From: Rugamonas brunnea
GTDB taxonomy: Bacteria > Pseudomonadota > Gammaproteobacteria > Burkholderiales > Burkholderiaceae_D
Reading direction: 5' to 3'
Assembly (NCBI RefSeq): GCF_014042345.1
Contig: NZ_JACEZT010000028.1
Location: 1-35,659, forward strand
DNA length: 35,659 nucleotides
The notes under the pieces were generated by a model, which saw only the letters and a list, made by a program, of their open reading frames with translations, did no database searches and was not told where the DNA came from. Position 1 is the stretch's first letter. The number at the start of each line of letters is the position of its first letter. A program made the translations under genes and the position numbers. Below, in pieces: positions 1-7,162 of this stretch.

Positions 1-37
1 TGCCAAGGTCGATACCGATCAACGTTACGCTGTCCAT
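1..37 (-). CDS. IS110-family transposase, N-terminal fragment (cut by window edge)
   Basis: Only the first 12 codons are in the window, reading MDSVTLIGIDLG from the ATG at 37 leftwards off the edge. A strong ribosome-binding site (GGAGGG) lies just upstream of this start. The short hydrophobic strand ending in GIDLG is how IS110-family transposases normally begin, because it carries the first Asp of their RuvC-like DEDD catalytic domain. These enzymes move an insertion sequence using a structured RNA encoded in the element's non-coding end. The call rests on a very short stretch, so another RuvC/RNase H-fold protein is possible. The neighbouring palindrome and hairpin fit an insertion-sequence end. 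Confidence 0.6.
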   Translation of the reverse strand, partial: MDSVTLIGIDLG

Positions 38-61
38 GATGGCGCCCTCCAGAAATGAAAA

Positions 62-90
62 CACCCTATAAGATTAGGACTTATAGGGTG
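62..90. repeat. Hairpin upstream of the IS110-like gene
   Basis: A perfect 11-bp inverted repeat (CACCCTATAAG at 62-72, CTTATAGGGTG at 80-90) with a 7-nt loop lies 25 nt upstream of the transposase start. It is AT-richer than its surroundings. In IS110-type elements the non-coding end 5' of the transposase is transcribed into a structured guide (bridge) RNA, so this may be one stem of such an RNA. It could instead be a terminator-like or regulatory stem. Confidence 0.5.
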
Positions 91-107
91 AGGGTGACCA
101 TCTCATT

Positions 108-178
108 AACCGGGGTCAGGTCATGCCATCACGCAACATGCACGGCATGTTGCGTGATGGCATGACCTGACCCCGGTT
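108..178. repeat. Perfect 34-bp inverted repeat (71-bp palindrome, 3-nt loop)
   Basis: Positions 108-141 are the exact reverse complement of 145-178, with the 3-nt loop ACG at 142-144. The arms begin AACCGGGGTCAGG and contain TCATGCCATCACGCAAC. Perfect arms this long mean recent origin or selection. It sits between the IS110-like start and the end of the PhoX-like gene. It may be a MITE, a REP-like unit or the target of the neighbouring element, since IS110 relatives often insert at palindromic repeats. As RNA it would fold into a very stable hairpin and could also terminate transcription of the PhoX-like gene. Confidence 0.9.
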
Positions 179-205
179 TGCGCCGGCTGGCCGGGTGAGG
201 CTGGC

Positions 206-2167
206 TTAGCTCAGCACGGGCAGGCCGGTCAGGTAGCCGACGGCCGCGCCGAAGCGGTCGCGGTAGTTGGCGCGCACCAGCGGATCGAGCGTGGCCATCA
301 CTTTCGCATGCAGGCCGGTCAGGTTGCCGGCCGCGTCCTTGCCCACCTCCCAGTCACCGGGGTGCTGGAAGTTGCTCATGATGTAGGCGAAGCCGTTGAT
401 GTCGTCGACCGCGTGCAGGCCGGTCGATTCGGCGCCGGCCGGCGTGGACAACAGCCGCGTCAGCGCCTTAGTGTCGACGTTGTAGGCCCACAGGAAGTTG
501 TTCACGTGCAGGCCGCTGTCCTCGCCGATGAACAGCGTGCGCAGCTTTTCCGAGAACTTGATGTTGTCGGGATTGGCCACCTTGTCCGGGTTGGCCAGGT
601 TGCCCAGCGCGTCCGGCGTGGCCAGGTCCTCGCCCACCAAGGCCGGCACGGCGGCCATGTCGACCGGCACCCACTCGCTGTCGATGGCCGCGCCGCCCGT
701 ATCCTTCTGGCCGCCCTTGAGGTTGAGGCCGTACACGATGCCGGCGCTGGGGCCGGTGACCTTGACGCCGCCCGAGCCATCCTTCATGGCGCCGTTGATG
801 TAGCTCATGGCCGAATAGGCGATCTTGTCCTTGGCGTTGACGGTCGTGCCTTCCATCTTGGTGAAGCCCATGCTGCCGCCCTTGAGCGCGGCGTAGCGGT
901 GGGTTTCCAGGAACGCGGCCGCCTTGTCCATGCCCGGCTGCAGCTTGACCCAGTTCTTCTTGCCGCTGAACGGGATCTGGGTGTAGCTGGCGTCGGCCGG
1001 GTCGGTGGTCTTGACGGCCAGGATGTCGGCCGCCTTGAGCGTGTCGGCCAGGGCCTTGATCTCGGCGCTGGTGGCGCTGCCCAGCTTGATCCAGGTGAGG
1101 TCGGCCGAGCCGCCGTTGTCGGCCGTCTTCTGGGCCCACTTGGCCACGTACAGCGTGCCCGACGACAGGTCGCGCGCGCGGTCGGCCACGAACATGAACA
1201 GGCCGCCGTTGGTGGCGTCGTCGCCCATCAGCGCGGTGCGCTCGTCGGGCATCACTTGCACCAGCTCGTGCGACAGGCGGCCCATGCAGTAATGCTTCTT
1301 GATGCTGGCCGTGCCGTCCGGGTTCACCGTCACTTCCGGCAGGTGGCCGTAGTGGTAAGGGTTGGCCTTGGCGGCGTCGCCGAACAGGTTGAGGCTGAAG
1401 GCGGCGAACTGGCTGTTGCTGGCGATGGTGGTCGCGTCCGGTTCGTATTCTTCGCTCGACAGGTGGGTGTTCCATGGCGAACGGCTGGCGCCGCACGTGA
1501 TCCACAGGCCGTTCACGGCGCTGGTGTCGACGTTGTGGTATTTCACCAGCGACAGCGCGCCGGTGGTCTTGTCCTGGTCCAGCGTCAGCACGGCGATCGG
1601 CGAGGGCAGCATGCCGTACATGGAGGCGCCGGCCACGTTGCGGGTCGTGTATTCGAACTGCACCACGGCGAACACGGTGTTGCCCTTCACGCCGGGCACG
1701 GTGGGCGCGTCCAGCTTGAGCAGCGAGGTGCCGTCCGGGCAGTCGGAGAAGAACTGGCGCTGGCCGGCGTCCGTCTTGTCGAGGATGGGCTGGTTGTGGA
1801 TGTCGTAGTAGCCGCCGGCCAGGATGGTGCCGCCGCTGCCGTTGGGCACCATGGCGCCCGTGATGAAGAAGGTCTGGTACTGGAGCTGGTAGCTGCGCTT
1901 CGTGCCGTCGCTGTAGCTGGCTTGCAGGGCCGAACCGACCGTGGTGGTGGCCATCTTGGCGGCGTCGGCCAGGGCCGGGGCCGGCATGCCGGAGAAGGTG
2001 ACCGTGCTCAGGGTGACGGTGGGCGGCACAGTGGCCGCGTCGGCGGACGAACCGCCGCAGGCCGACAGCAGCAGGGAGGCACTGCCCGCGCCGGCGAGCG
2101 GCAGCAGCGGGGCGCTGGACAAGAATTGCAGCAGACGGCGGCGGGACAGATCGGGGGACTCGTGCAT
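206..2167 (-). CDS. PhoX-family (DUF839) Tat-exported lipoprotein, putative phosphatase
   Basis: About 653 residues. From the chosen start the N-terminus carries a twin-arginine motif (SRRRLLQF, residues 8-15), a hydrophobic stretch and a lipobox-like LSAC ending at Cys37, so the folded protein is probably exported by Tat and possibly lipid-anchored. The body has PhoX/DUF839 hallmarks: SRSPWNTHLSSEE, then HELVQVMPDERTALMGDD, and near the C-terminus GEDSGLHVNNFLWAYNVDT and GAESTGLHAVDD. PhoX enzymes are Ca/Fe-dependent alkaline phosphatases that release phosphate from organic esters; activity here is inferred. The start at 2167 is preferred over 2212 because AGGA lies 8 nt upstream and it puts the Tat motif at residue 8. 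It diverges from the DUF3016 gene. Confidence 0.88.
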   Translation of the reverse strand: MHESPDLSRRRLLQFLSSAPLLPLAGAGSASLLLSACGGSSADAATVPPTVTLSTVTFSGMPAPALADAAKMATTTVGSALQASYSDGTKRSYQLQYQTFFITGAMVPNGSGGTILAGGYYDIHNQPILDKTDAGQRQFFSDCPDGTSLLKLDAPTVPGVKGNTVFAVVQFEYTTRNVAGASMYGMLPSPIAVLTLDQDKTTGALSLVKYHNVDTSAVNGLWITCGASRSPWNTHLSSEEYEPDATTIASNSQFAAFSLNLFGDAAKANPYHYGHLPEVTVNPDGTASIKKHYCMGRLSHELVQVMPDERTALMGDDATNGGLFMFVADRARDLSSGTLYVAKWAQKTADNGGSADLTWIKLGSATSAEIKALADTLKAADILAVKTTDPADASYTQIPFSGKKNWVKLQPGMDKAAAFLETHRYAALKGGSMGFTKMEGTTVNAKDKIAYSAMSYINGAMKDGSGGVKVTGPSAGIVYGLNLKGGQKDTGGAAIDSEWVPVDMAAVPALVGEDLATPDALGNLANPDKVANPDNIKFSEKLRTLFIGEDSGLHVNNFLWAYNVDTKALTRLLSTPAGAESTGLHAVDDINGFAYIMSNFQHPGDWEVGKDAAGNLTGLHAKVMATLDPLVRANYRDRFGAAVGYLTGLPVLS

Positions 2168-2303
2168 GAAAAGCATCCTGTAATGGTGAAAGCCGGGGTT
2201 GAGCCATGCCATGTGCCGAACGGCTCTGCGCCGGCGGCATCATGCGAGGCGGTGGCGCGCCTCCATGTGCGGCATCTTAGTTATTTGATATGACGGGCGC
2301 GTG

Positions 2304-2319
2304 ACATTGGTAACAATGT
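2304..2319. promoter_or_regulatory. Inverted repeat in a divergent promoter region
   Basis: ACATTG-GTAA-CAATGT lies between the divergent PhoX-like and DUF3016 genes, upstream of a TATAGT -10-like hexamer at 2353-2358. It has the size of a dimeric regulator's operator. It shares TGACATTGGT with the TetR operator at 23262-23283, but the half-site spacing differs, so a common regulator is not established. Confidence 0.35.
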
Positions 2320-2414
2320 TATGCAACATGAACTGGCGTCCATGAAACGCGCTATAGTGAAAATGGGCGGTGTGTCCGCCCTGACCCGTCTGAAGTCTGA
2401 AAGGAATAACGACC

Positions 2415-2909
2415 ATGCTTACCCGTTACCGTATCCTGGCCGCCGCGGCGCTGGCGCTGGCCGCCTGCGGACCGGCCCTGGCGGAGGTGACCGTCACCTA
2501 CGTCAAGCCCGAGCAGTTCACTGACGTGCCCTACGGCGTGCGCGAACGCGAGCACGTGATGAAGGAGCTCACGGCCCACTTCAGCGATCTGGGCAAGCGC
2601 CTGCCGGCCGGCCAGAGCCTGAAGGTGGAAGTGCTGGACGTGGACCTGGCGGGCTGGGTTTATCCGCGCCGCTGGGGGCCGGACGATATCCGCGTGCTGC
2701 GCGGCGGCGCCGACTGGCCGCACATGCACCTGCGCTTCTCGCTGGAGCAGGACGGTAAGGTGCTGCGCAGCGGCGACCGCGAACTGGCCAACATGATGTA
2801 CCAGGACCGCATGAACCGCTATCCGAGCGACGACTCCCTGCGCTACGAGAAGCAGATGCTCGATGACTGGTTCGAGAAGGAATTCGGGGCCAGCCGCAAG
2901 GCCGGCTAG
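2415..2909 (+). CDS. DUF3016 family exported protein
   Basis: 164 residues with an N-terminal signal peptide. Cleavage could follow ALA at residue 23 (signal peptidase I), or Cys18 in LAAC could be lipidated; both are visible and I cannot choose. The mature part (VTVTYVKPEQFTDV, then REREHVMKELTAHFSDLGKRLP, then VEVLDVDLAGW and a conserved RWGPDDIRVLRG) fits the DUF3016 family of periplasmic proteins of unknown function. AAGGA lies 9 nt before the ATG. It is monocistronic: the next gene (thioesterase) converges on it. Nothing in the sequence gives a biochemical role. Confidence 0.85.
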   Translation: MLTRYRILAAAALALAACGPALAEVTVTYVKPEQFTDVPYGVREREHVMKELTAHFSDLGKRLPAGQSLKVEVLDVDLAGWVYPRRWGPDDIRVLRGGADWPHMHLRFSLEQDGKVLRSGDRELANMMYQDRMNRYPSDDSLRYEKQMLDDWFEKEFGASRKAG

Positions 2910-2970
2910 TGGCTGGCGGCTCGCGGCTTGCGGCCAGGGACCGGCGCGGACGGCCGGTCAGGGCAGCCGC

Positions 2971-3414
2971 TCAGGGCTGCCGATTCGCTTGCGGGAAGCG
3001 GGCCGCGAACGCCTCCGGCATCGGCACTACCTTGCTGGCCGGGTAGTTGAAGAACACGAAGCCATACTTGGCCATGGCGACCAGTGCCGCGTCGCGCGGG
3101 CGCGTGACGCGGAAGATCACGTCGCCGCCGTACTTGTTAAAGTCCATCACCCCCACTTCGAACAGCAGCTGGTCGCGCGCGTGCGCCTCGGCCTTGTAGG
3201 TGGTGGCCAGGTCGGTGATGATGATGCCGGTGCCGTCCGGCTGCACTTCCGGCACGCCGGCGTCGTACAGGAAGCGGGCCCGCGCTTCGGACAGCATGGA
3301 GATCATGGAATCGTTACCCAGGTGGTTGGCGCCGTTGATGTCGGTCACGCGCACGGTGAGCTGGGTGGAATAGCAGAACAGGTGGTCGGGGAAGTCGAGG
3401 ATGAGGCGGGCCAT
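2971..3414 (-). CDS. Acyl-CoA thioesterase-like hotdog protein
   Basis: 147 residues, the normal length of a single-domain 4HBT hotdog protein. It has the pattern RVTDINGANHLGNDSMISMLSEARARFL, where the D-x-N/G-x-x-x-H-L-x-N/G segment followed by a long helix is the 4HBT active-site region. This is followed by ITDLATTYKAEAHARDQL and a C-terminal strand pair. Such enzymes hydrolyse acyl-CoA thioesters in the cytoplasm; the substrate cannot be read from sequence. AGGA lies 7 nt before the start. It is 23 nt downstream of the dienelactone hydrolase gene on the same strand, so they are probably co-transcribed. Confidence 0.8.
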   Translation of the reverse strand: MARLILDFPDHLFCYSTQLTVRVTDINGANHLGNDSMISMLSEARARFLYDAGVPEVQPDGTGIIITDLATTYKAEAHARDQLLFEVGVMDFNKYGGDVIFRVTRPRDAALVAMAKYGFVFFNYPASKVVPMPEAFAARFPQANRQP

Positions 3415-3437
3415 GGTGGTTCCTGTTGCGGGTCGTC

Positions 3438-4136
3438 TTATAGGTGCTCGCCCAGGAACAGCAAGGTGTTGCCGTGCGCCTGGGCGGCCGCGCGCTGCTG
3501 GTAGCTGGCGCGGTGGTTGCAGTTGAAGCCGTGCTGGGCCTGGTCGTAGACGTGGATTTCCACCGCGTCGTTGTCGTCGAAGGCGGTGGCGATGCGGGCC
3601 ACGGCGTCGGCCGGGATGTGGGCGTCGAGCGCGCCGAAATGCAGTTGCAGCGGCACCCGCACCTGCGCGGCGCGCGCCAGCTGGTTCTGGATGCCTCCGC
3701 CGTAGTAGGCGGTGGCCACGTCCACCTGGCCATTGGCGGCTGCGTGGTAGGCCAGCAGGCCGCCGAAGCAGTAGCCGATCGCACCCACCTTGCCCTGCAC
3801 GCCGGGCAGGGCCCGCAGCGCGCGCACGGTGTGGCCGATGTCCTGCTGGGCCAGCGCGACGTCGGTGGCGTTCTTCAGTTCGACGGCGCGCTGCCAGTCG
3901 GCGTCGTCGTAGCCCAATTCGATGCGCGCACCCTGGCGCCAGAACAGGTCGGGCGCCAGCACCACGTAGCCGTCGGCCGCGTACTGGTCGGCCACGTTGC
4001 GGATGTGGCTGTTGACGCCGAAGATCTCCTGCAGCAGCACGATGCCCGGGCCCCTGCCGCCGCGCGGCAGCGCCAGGTAGGCGTCGAAGCGGCCGTCGCC
4101 GCCCTGTATCTCGATCCAGTTGGAGGTGGTGTCCAT
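3438..4136 (-). CDS. Dienelactone hydrolase family protein
   Basis: 232 residues from the ATG at 4136, chosen over 4166 because GGGAG sits 6 nt upstream. It is an alpha/beta hydrolase with every dienelactone hydrolase landmark: LLQEIFGVN (activating Glu), nucleophile Cys in GYCFGG, Asp in GALDAHIP and His in QAQHGFNC. The family opens dienelactone to maleylacetate in chloroaromatic degradation, but many members are general carboxymethylenebutenolidase-like esterases. No catabolic ring-cleavage genes are nearby, so the substrate is open. It is probably co-transcribed with the thioesterase downstream. Confidence 0.9.
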   Translation of the reverse strand: MDTTSNWIEIQGGDGRFDAYLALPRGGRGPGIVLLQEIFGVNSHIRNVADQYAADGYVVLAPDLFWRQGARIELGYDDADWQRAVELKNATDVALAQQDIGHTVRALRALPGVQGKVGAIGYCFGGLLAYHAAANGQVDVATAYYGGGIQNQLARAAQVRVPLQLHFGALDAHIPADAVARIATAFDDNDAVEIHVYDQAQHGFNCNHRASYQQRAAAQAHGNTLLFLGEHL

Positions 4137-4190
4137 GGCGGCTCCCGTGAGGTGCAAAGCCGCCATGCTACCGCAGATCGGGGCGCATCG

Positions 4191-7070
4191 TCAGTACACT
4201 TCGCGCAGGTAGACCACGGGGCCGGCCCGGTACACGCCGAACGTGGCGCGGCCCGTGGTGCTGGGCAGGTAGGGGATCGCTTGCGTGCCGCCCTTGCTCA
4301 GCGTGATGTCGACGGCGCCGCTCTTGCCGGGCGCGGCCACCGTGAACTTGCCGCTGCCACCCGTGAATGTGAGCTTGTCGTTGGCCAGCGTGAACGTGAC
4401 AGCGCAGGTGTTGCTGCCGCTGTTGGCGAGGTTCTTCTGGCAGTTGCTGAACGTGACCAGTCCCGTCAGCGCGACGGCCGTGGCGTTCGCGTAGGCCGGA
4501 TTGTTGACCCAGCCAATGGTGGCGCCGCCCCAGTACTGCGCCTGTACCATCACGGGCATGGGCAGCGCCTCGGAACCGTAGCTGTTGGCCACCGACAGGC
4601 GGCCGCTGACCACGCTCACCAGCGCCTCGTTGCTGCTCGCGCCGCGCAGCGAGGTGGCGCCGTCGGTGTCCGTGGCGCGCAGCCAGATGTTGGTCGGCGG
4701 CGCCAGCTGGGCCGACGTCGCCGGGTAACTGTAGGCGAACAGGTAGGCCGGCAGGCTGGCCGGATCGGCCGTGGCCACGCCCTTGGCGAAGCGCGCGGCG
4801 GCCACGGCGGCCGGATTGAGGCTGTTGCCGCCCGGCGGGATGGGCGGGTTCTGGTTGCCCGCGCCGCTGGCGCCCACGCCGTTGTAGGCCGCCAGCGCGA
4901 CCGCCTTGGCGTACAGGCCTTCGTAATTCTGCGTTGTAACGCCGCTCTTGTTGTAGGCCGTCACGCGCAGGTCGAACGGCTGGGCCGCATACACGAACTT
5001 GCCGCTCGCGTTGGGCGCCGGGCACGGCGTGCCGAAGGCGGGATTGACGGGGCAGGTCATGGGCACGGTGCCATTGAGGGCCGTGTCGAAATGGTCGGGG
5101 ATGAAGCGGCCGATATTGGTGCTGCCGGTCACGCCCAGCCCGGAGTTCAGGTAGCCATTGGCATTGGCCAGCGTGGCGGCGAATTTGATGATGCCCACTT
5201 CATCCCAGTGCATGGGCGTTGGCGGCGAGGGGCTTTGCGTCGAGGCGACGCCGTTGACCATGGCGGGCAGGCTGCCAGCGACGGCCATCATGTGTCCGCC
5301 CGCCGGCGCCACCAGCGATTGGGCCAGTGTGTAGCTTTCGGCGAGCGATTCGTTGCCGAAGTTGGCCGTCACGGCGTTGGCCGAATTGAGCGCTTCCAGC
5401 CTGGTGTGGAAGTCCTGGCCGGCGCCGATGAACACCGGGCCCGTGTCGTTGGTCGCGGCCGGATTGAGCGCGCTGTTGCTGGCGGCGGTGACGGTGAAGC
5501 GGAAGCTGGCCGGTGCGGCCGTGAAGCTGGCGGCGCCCTTGAGCACCAGGCCGGCGTACGGTCCGCTGGGCGGATTCAACTGGGCGCTCAGCGTCATGCG
5601 GCCGGCGTCGGCATATTGCAGCGTGGCGCTGGCCGTGCCGCTGGCGTCGAACGGCAGCGCGACGACGGCGCCGCCGGCGCTGCAGGCGGAGCTGGCGCTG
5701 GCCGCCAGTGCCGTGCCGTTCACGCGCGCCGGCACGGTGCCGCTGGCCGGGTTGGTGTAGTTGCAGTTGAAGGTGACGTTGTGGGTGACGTTGGCCAGCA
5801 AGGGCACGCACACGTTGCCGCCGCTGCCGGCCTTGAGCGCGCGCAGCGTGAAGCTTTGCACCTGTTCGGCGCGGTGGTCGGGGATGGTGAAGCTGAAGCC
5901 GGCGTCGGAGAACACCATGGTGCAGCTGCTGCTGCCCGTCACCGTGTTGTAGCAGGTGTTGGCATTGTTGGCCTCCGCCGCGCTGGCCGACAGCGTGGCG
6001 GAACCGGCCGTGCTTTGCTGCACGGTGCCGCTGCCGCTGCCGCCCGTGACGGTGAAAGTGGCGCCGCCCGGAGACAGGGTCACGTCCACCGGGTCGGTGT
6101 AGTAGGCCGAGCAGGCCGCGTCGGCGCAGGCCGTGAGGGTGACGGTCTGCGGCTCGCAGGTCAGGGCCGTGCCCGGGTGGCTGATCAGGATGTGGTCGAG
6201 GTCGGTGACCGGGCCGCCGCCACCGCGGCTGCAGGCGTTGGGATTGCCATGGCTTTTGCTGGTGACGCAGCTGTTGCCGCTGGCGCAGGTAATGCTCCCG
6301 CCGACCAGGCCTTGGGCGCCGATGTCGATCGCGGTGACGGTCGCATTGCCGCTGATGTAGGCGCAGGCGTTCTTCAGCACCACGTTATGGCCCGTCAGGT
6401 TGCCGTAGACGGAGGCGTGGTTATCGATGGTTACGTCGCCGCTGGCGCTGACGTTGCCCGAGAGGCTGGACTGTTTGCCCACGTACAGCGTGCCGGTTTT
6501 CACGTTGGCCACCACGTCGGTGTGCATATCGATGCTGATGCTGGCGGCCGTCACCAGGCCCGTCACGCGCATGCTGGACTGGAAGGCCAGCGCGCCGCTG
6601 GCCGTGACCGTGCCGTGGATGACGGCGCCGTCGCTGTTGTTGATGGCGATGGTGGCGGCGCTGATGTCGATGGTGGGGCTGGCCGCGCCGATAGTCAGCG
6701 CCAGGCTGCCGCCCACGGACAGGCTGCCCCCCGTCAGCGCCAGCTTGCTGGTCGCGAGGCTCAGGGCGCCGCCGATTTGCAGCGCCGCGCTGCCATCCAT
6801 GGTCAGGGTCTGGCTTGAGGTGATGCTGGCCGAACTGCTGATGATGACGGTGTAGCCGTCGGCGATGGTGATGTCGTTGGCGCTCGACAGGGTGGCGCAA
6901 GTGTAGGTGGTGCTGGCATCGTCATAGCTGCAGCCGGCGACGTCGCCGCCATTGTAGGTATCGGTGGCGGCATGGGCGGCGCCGGCCAGCGACAGCGCGG
7001 CCAGCAGCAGCGCCGGGCGCAGCGCCTGCAGCAGCGCGCGCGGCACGGCGCGGGACAGGAAAGAAGACAT
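4191..7070 (-). CDS. MshQ-like DUF6701 surface protein with beta-helical N-terminal half
   Basis: 959 residues. Order: signal peptide (hydrophobic run ending GAAHA near residue 34); a Cys pair in CSYDDASTTYTC; about 200 residues of short glycine-spaced strands (GGSLSVGGSLALTIG, ISGNATVTAIDIG) resembling a right-handed beta-helix or bactofilin-like stack; then the MshQ/DUF6701 region, starting at DLDHILISHPGTALTCEPQ with the paired-Cys motif ACADAACSAYY. It ends in FGVYRAGPVVYLREVY, the usual DUF6701 terminus. MshQ is encoded in MSHA type IV pilus clusters and is presumed to be a surface or adhesin component. Here no pilus gene lies in the window, so it is an orphan copy. A TATAAT -10 is at 7100-7105. 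Confidence 0.85.
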   Translation of the reverse strand: MSSFLSRAVPRALLQALRPALLLAALSLAGAAHAATDTYNGGDVAGCSYDDASTTYTCATLSSANDITIADGYTVIISSSASITSSQTLTMDGSAALQIGGALSLATSKLALTGGSLSVGGSLALTIGAASPTIDISAATIAINNSDGAVIHGTVTASGALAFQSSMRVTGLVTAASISIDMHTDVVANVKTGTLYVGKQSSLSGNVSASGDVTIDNHASVYGNLTGHNVVLKNACAYISGNATVTAIDIGAQGLVGGSITCASGNSCVTSKSHGNPNACSRGGGGPVTDLDHILISHPGTALTCEPQTVTLTACADAACSAYYTDPVDVTLSPGGATFTVTGGSGSGTVQQSTAGSATLSASAAEANNANTCYNTVTGSSSCTMVFSDAGFSFTIPDHRAEQVQSFTLRALKAGSGGNVCVPLLANVTHNVTFNCNYTNPASGTVPARVNGTALAASASSACSAGGAVVALPFDASGTASATLQYADAGRMTLSAQLNPPSGPYAGLVLKGAASFTAAPASFRFTVTAASNSALNPAATNDTGPVFIGAGQDFHTRLEALNSANAVTANFGNESLAESYTLAQSLVAPAGGHMMAVAGSLPAMVNGVASTQSPSPPTPMHWDEVGIIKFAATLANANGYLNSGLGVTGSTNIGRFIPDHFDTALNGTVPMTCPVNPAFGTPCPAPNASGKFVYAAQPFDLRVTAYNKSGVTTQNYEGLYAKAVALAAYNGVGASGAGNQNPPIPPGGNSLNPAAVAAARFAKGVATADPASLPAYLFAYSYPATSAQLAPPTNIWLRATDTDGATSLRGASSNEALVSVVSGRLSVANSYGSEALPMPVMVQAQYWGGATIGWVNNPAYANATAVALTGLVTFSNCQKNLANSGSNTCAVTFTLANDKLTFTGGSGKFTVAAPGKSGAVDITLSKGGTQAIPYLPSTTGRATFGVYRAGPVVYLREVY

Positions 7071-7099
7071 GTTGGGATAGGGTGGACGGGCCTGCCCAG

Positions 7100-7105
7100 A
7101 TTATA
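7100..7105 (-). promoter_or_regulatory. -10 box (TATAAT) for the MshQ-like gene
   Basis: A perfect TATAAT on the minus strand, 30 nt upstream of the MshQ-like start. No good -35 hexamer was found at 16-18 nt, so this may be a weak or activated promoter. Confidence 0.45.
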
Positions 7106-7162
7106 GGCTGATTCCAACCGTTGCCCTGTGGCATTTACAACACGGCCGGCGCTGCGTTGGCG

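Noticed and set aside
308..2293. Long open frame on the plus strand opposite the PhoX-like gene
   Set aside because: Its predicted product is a biased Val/Gly/Arg/His-rich chain with no domain, as expected from the antisense of a GC-rich gene; the minus-strand reading has clear PhoX motifs.
2301..2320. Similarity of the dyad here to the TetR operators at 23228-23283, suggesting one regulon
   Set aside because: Only one half and part of the spacer match; half-site spacing differs, so shared control is not supported beyond a weak hint.
3444..6818. 1124-codon open frame on the plus strand across the hydrolase and MshQ-like genes
   Set aside because: It spans two minus-strand genes and gives only low-complexity Gly/Ala/Arg/His protein; GC-rich codon bias removes stops in this frame.
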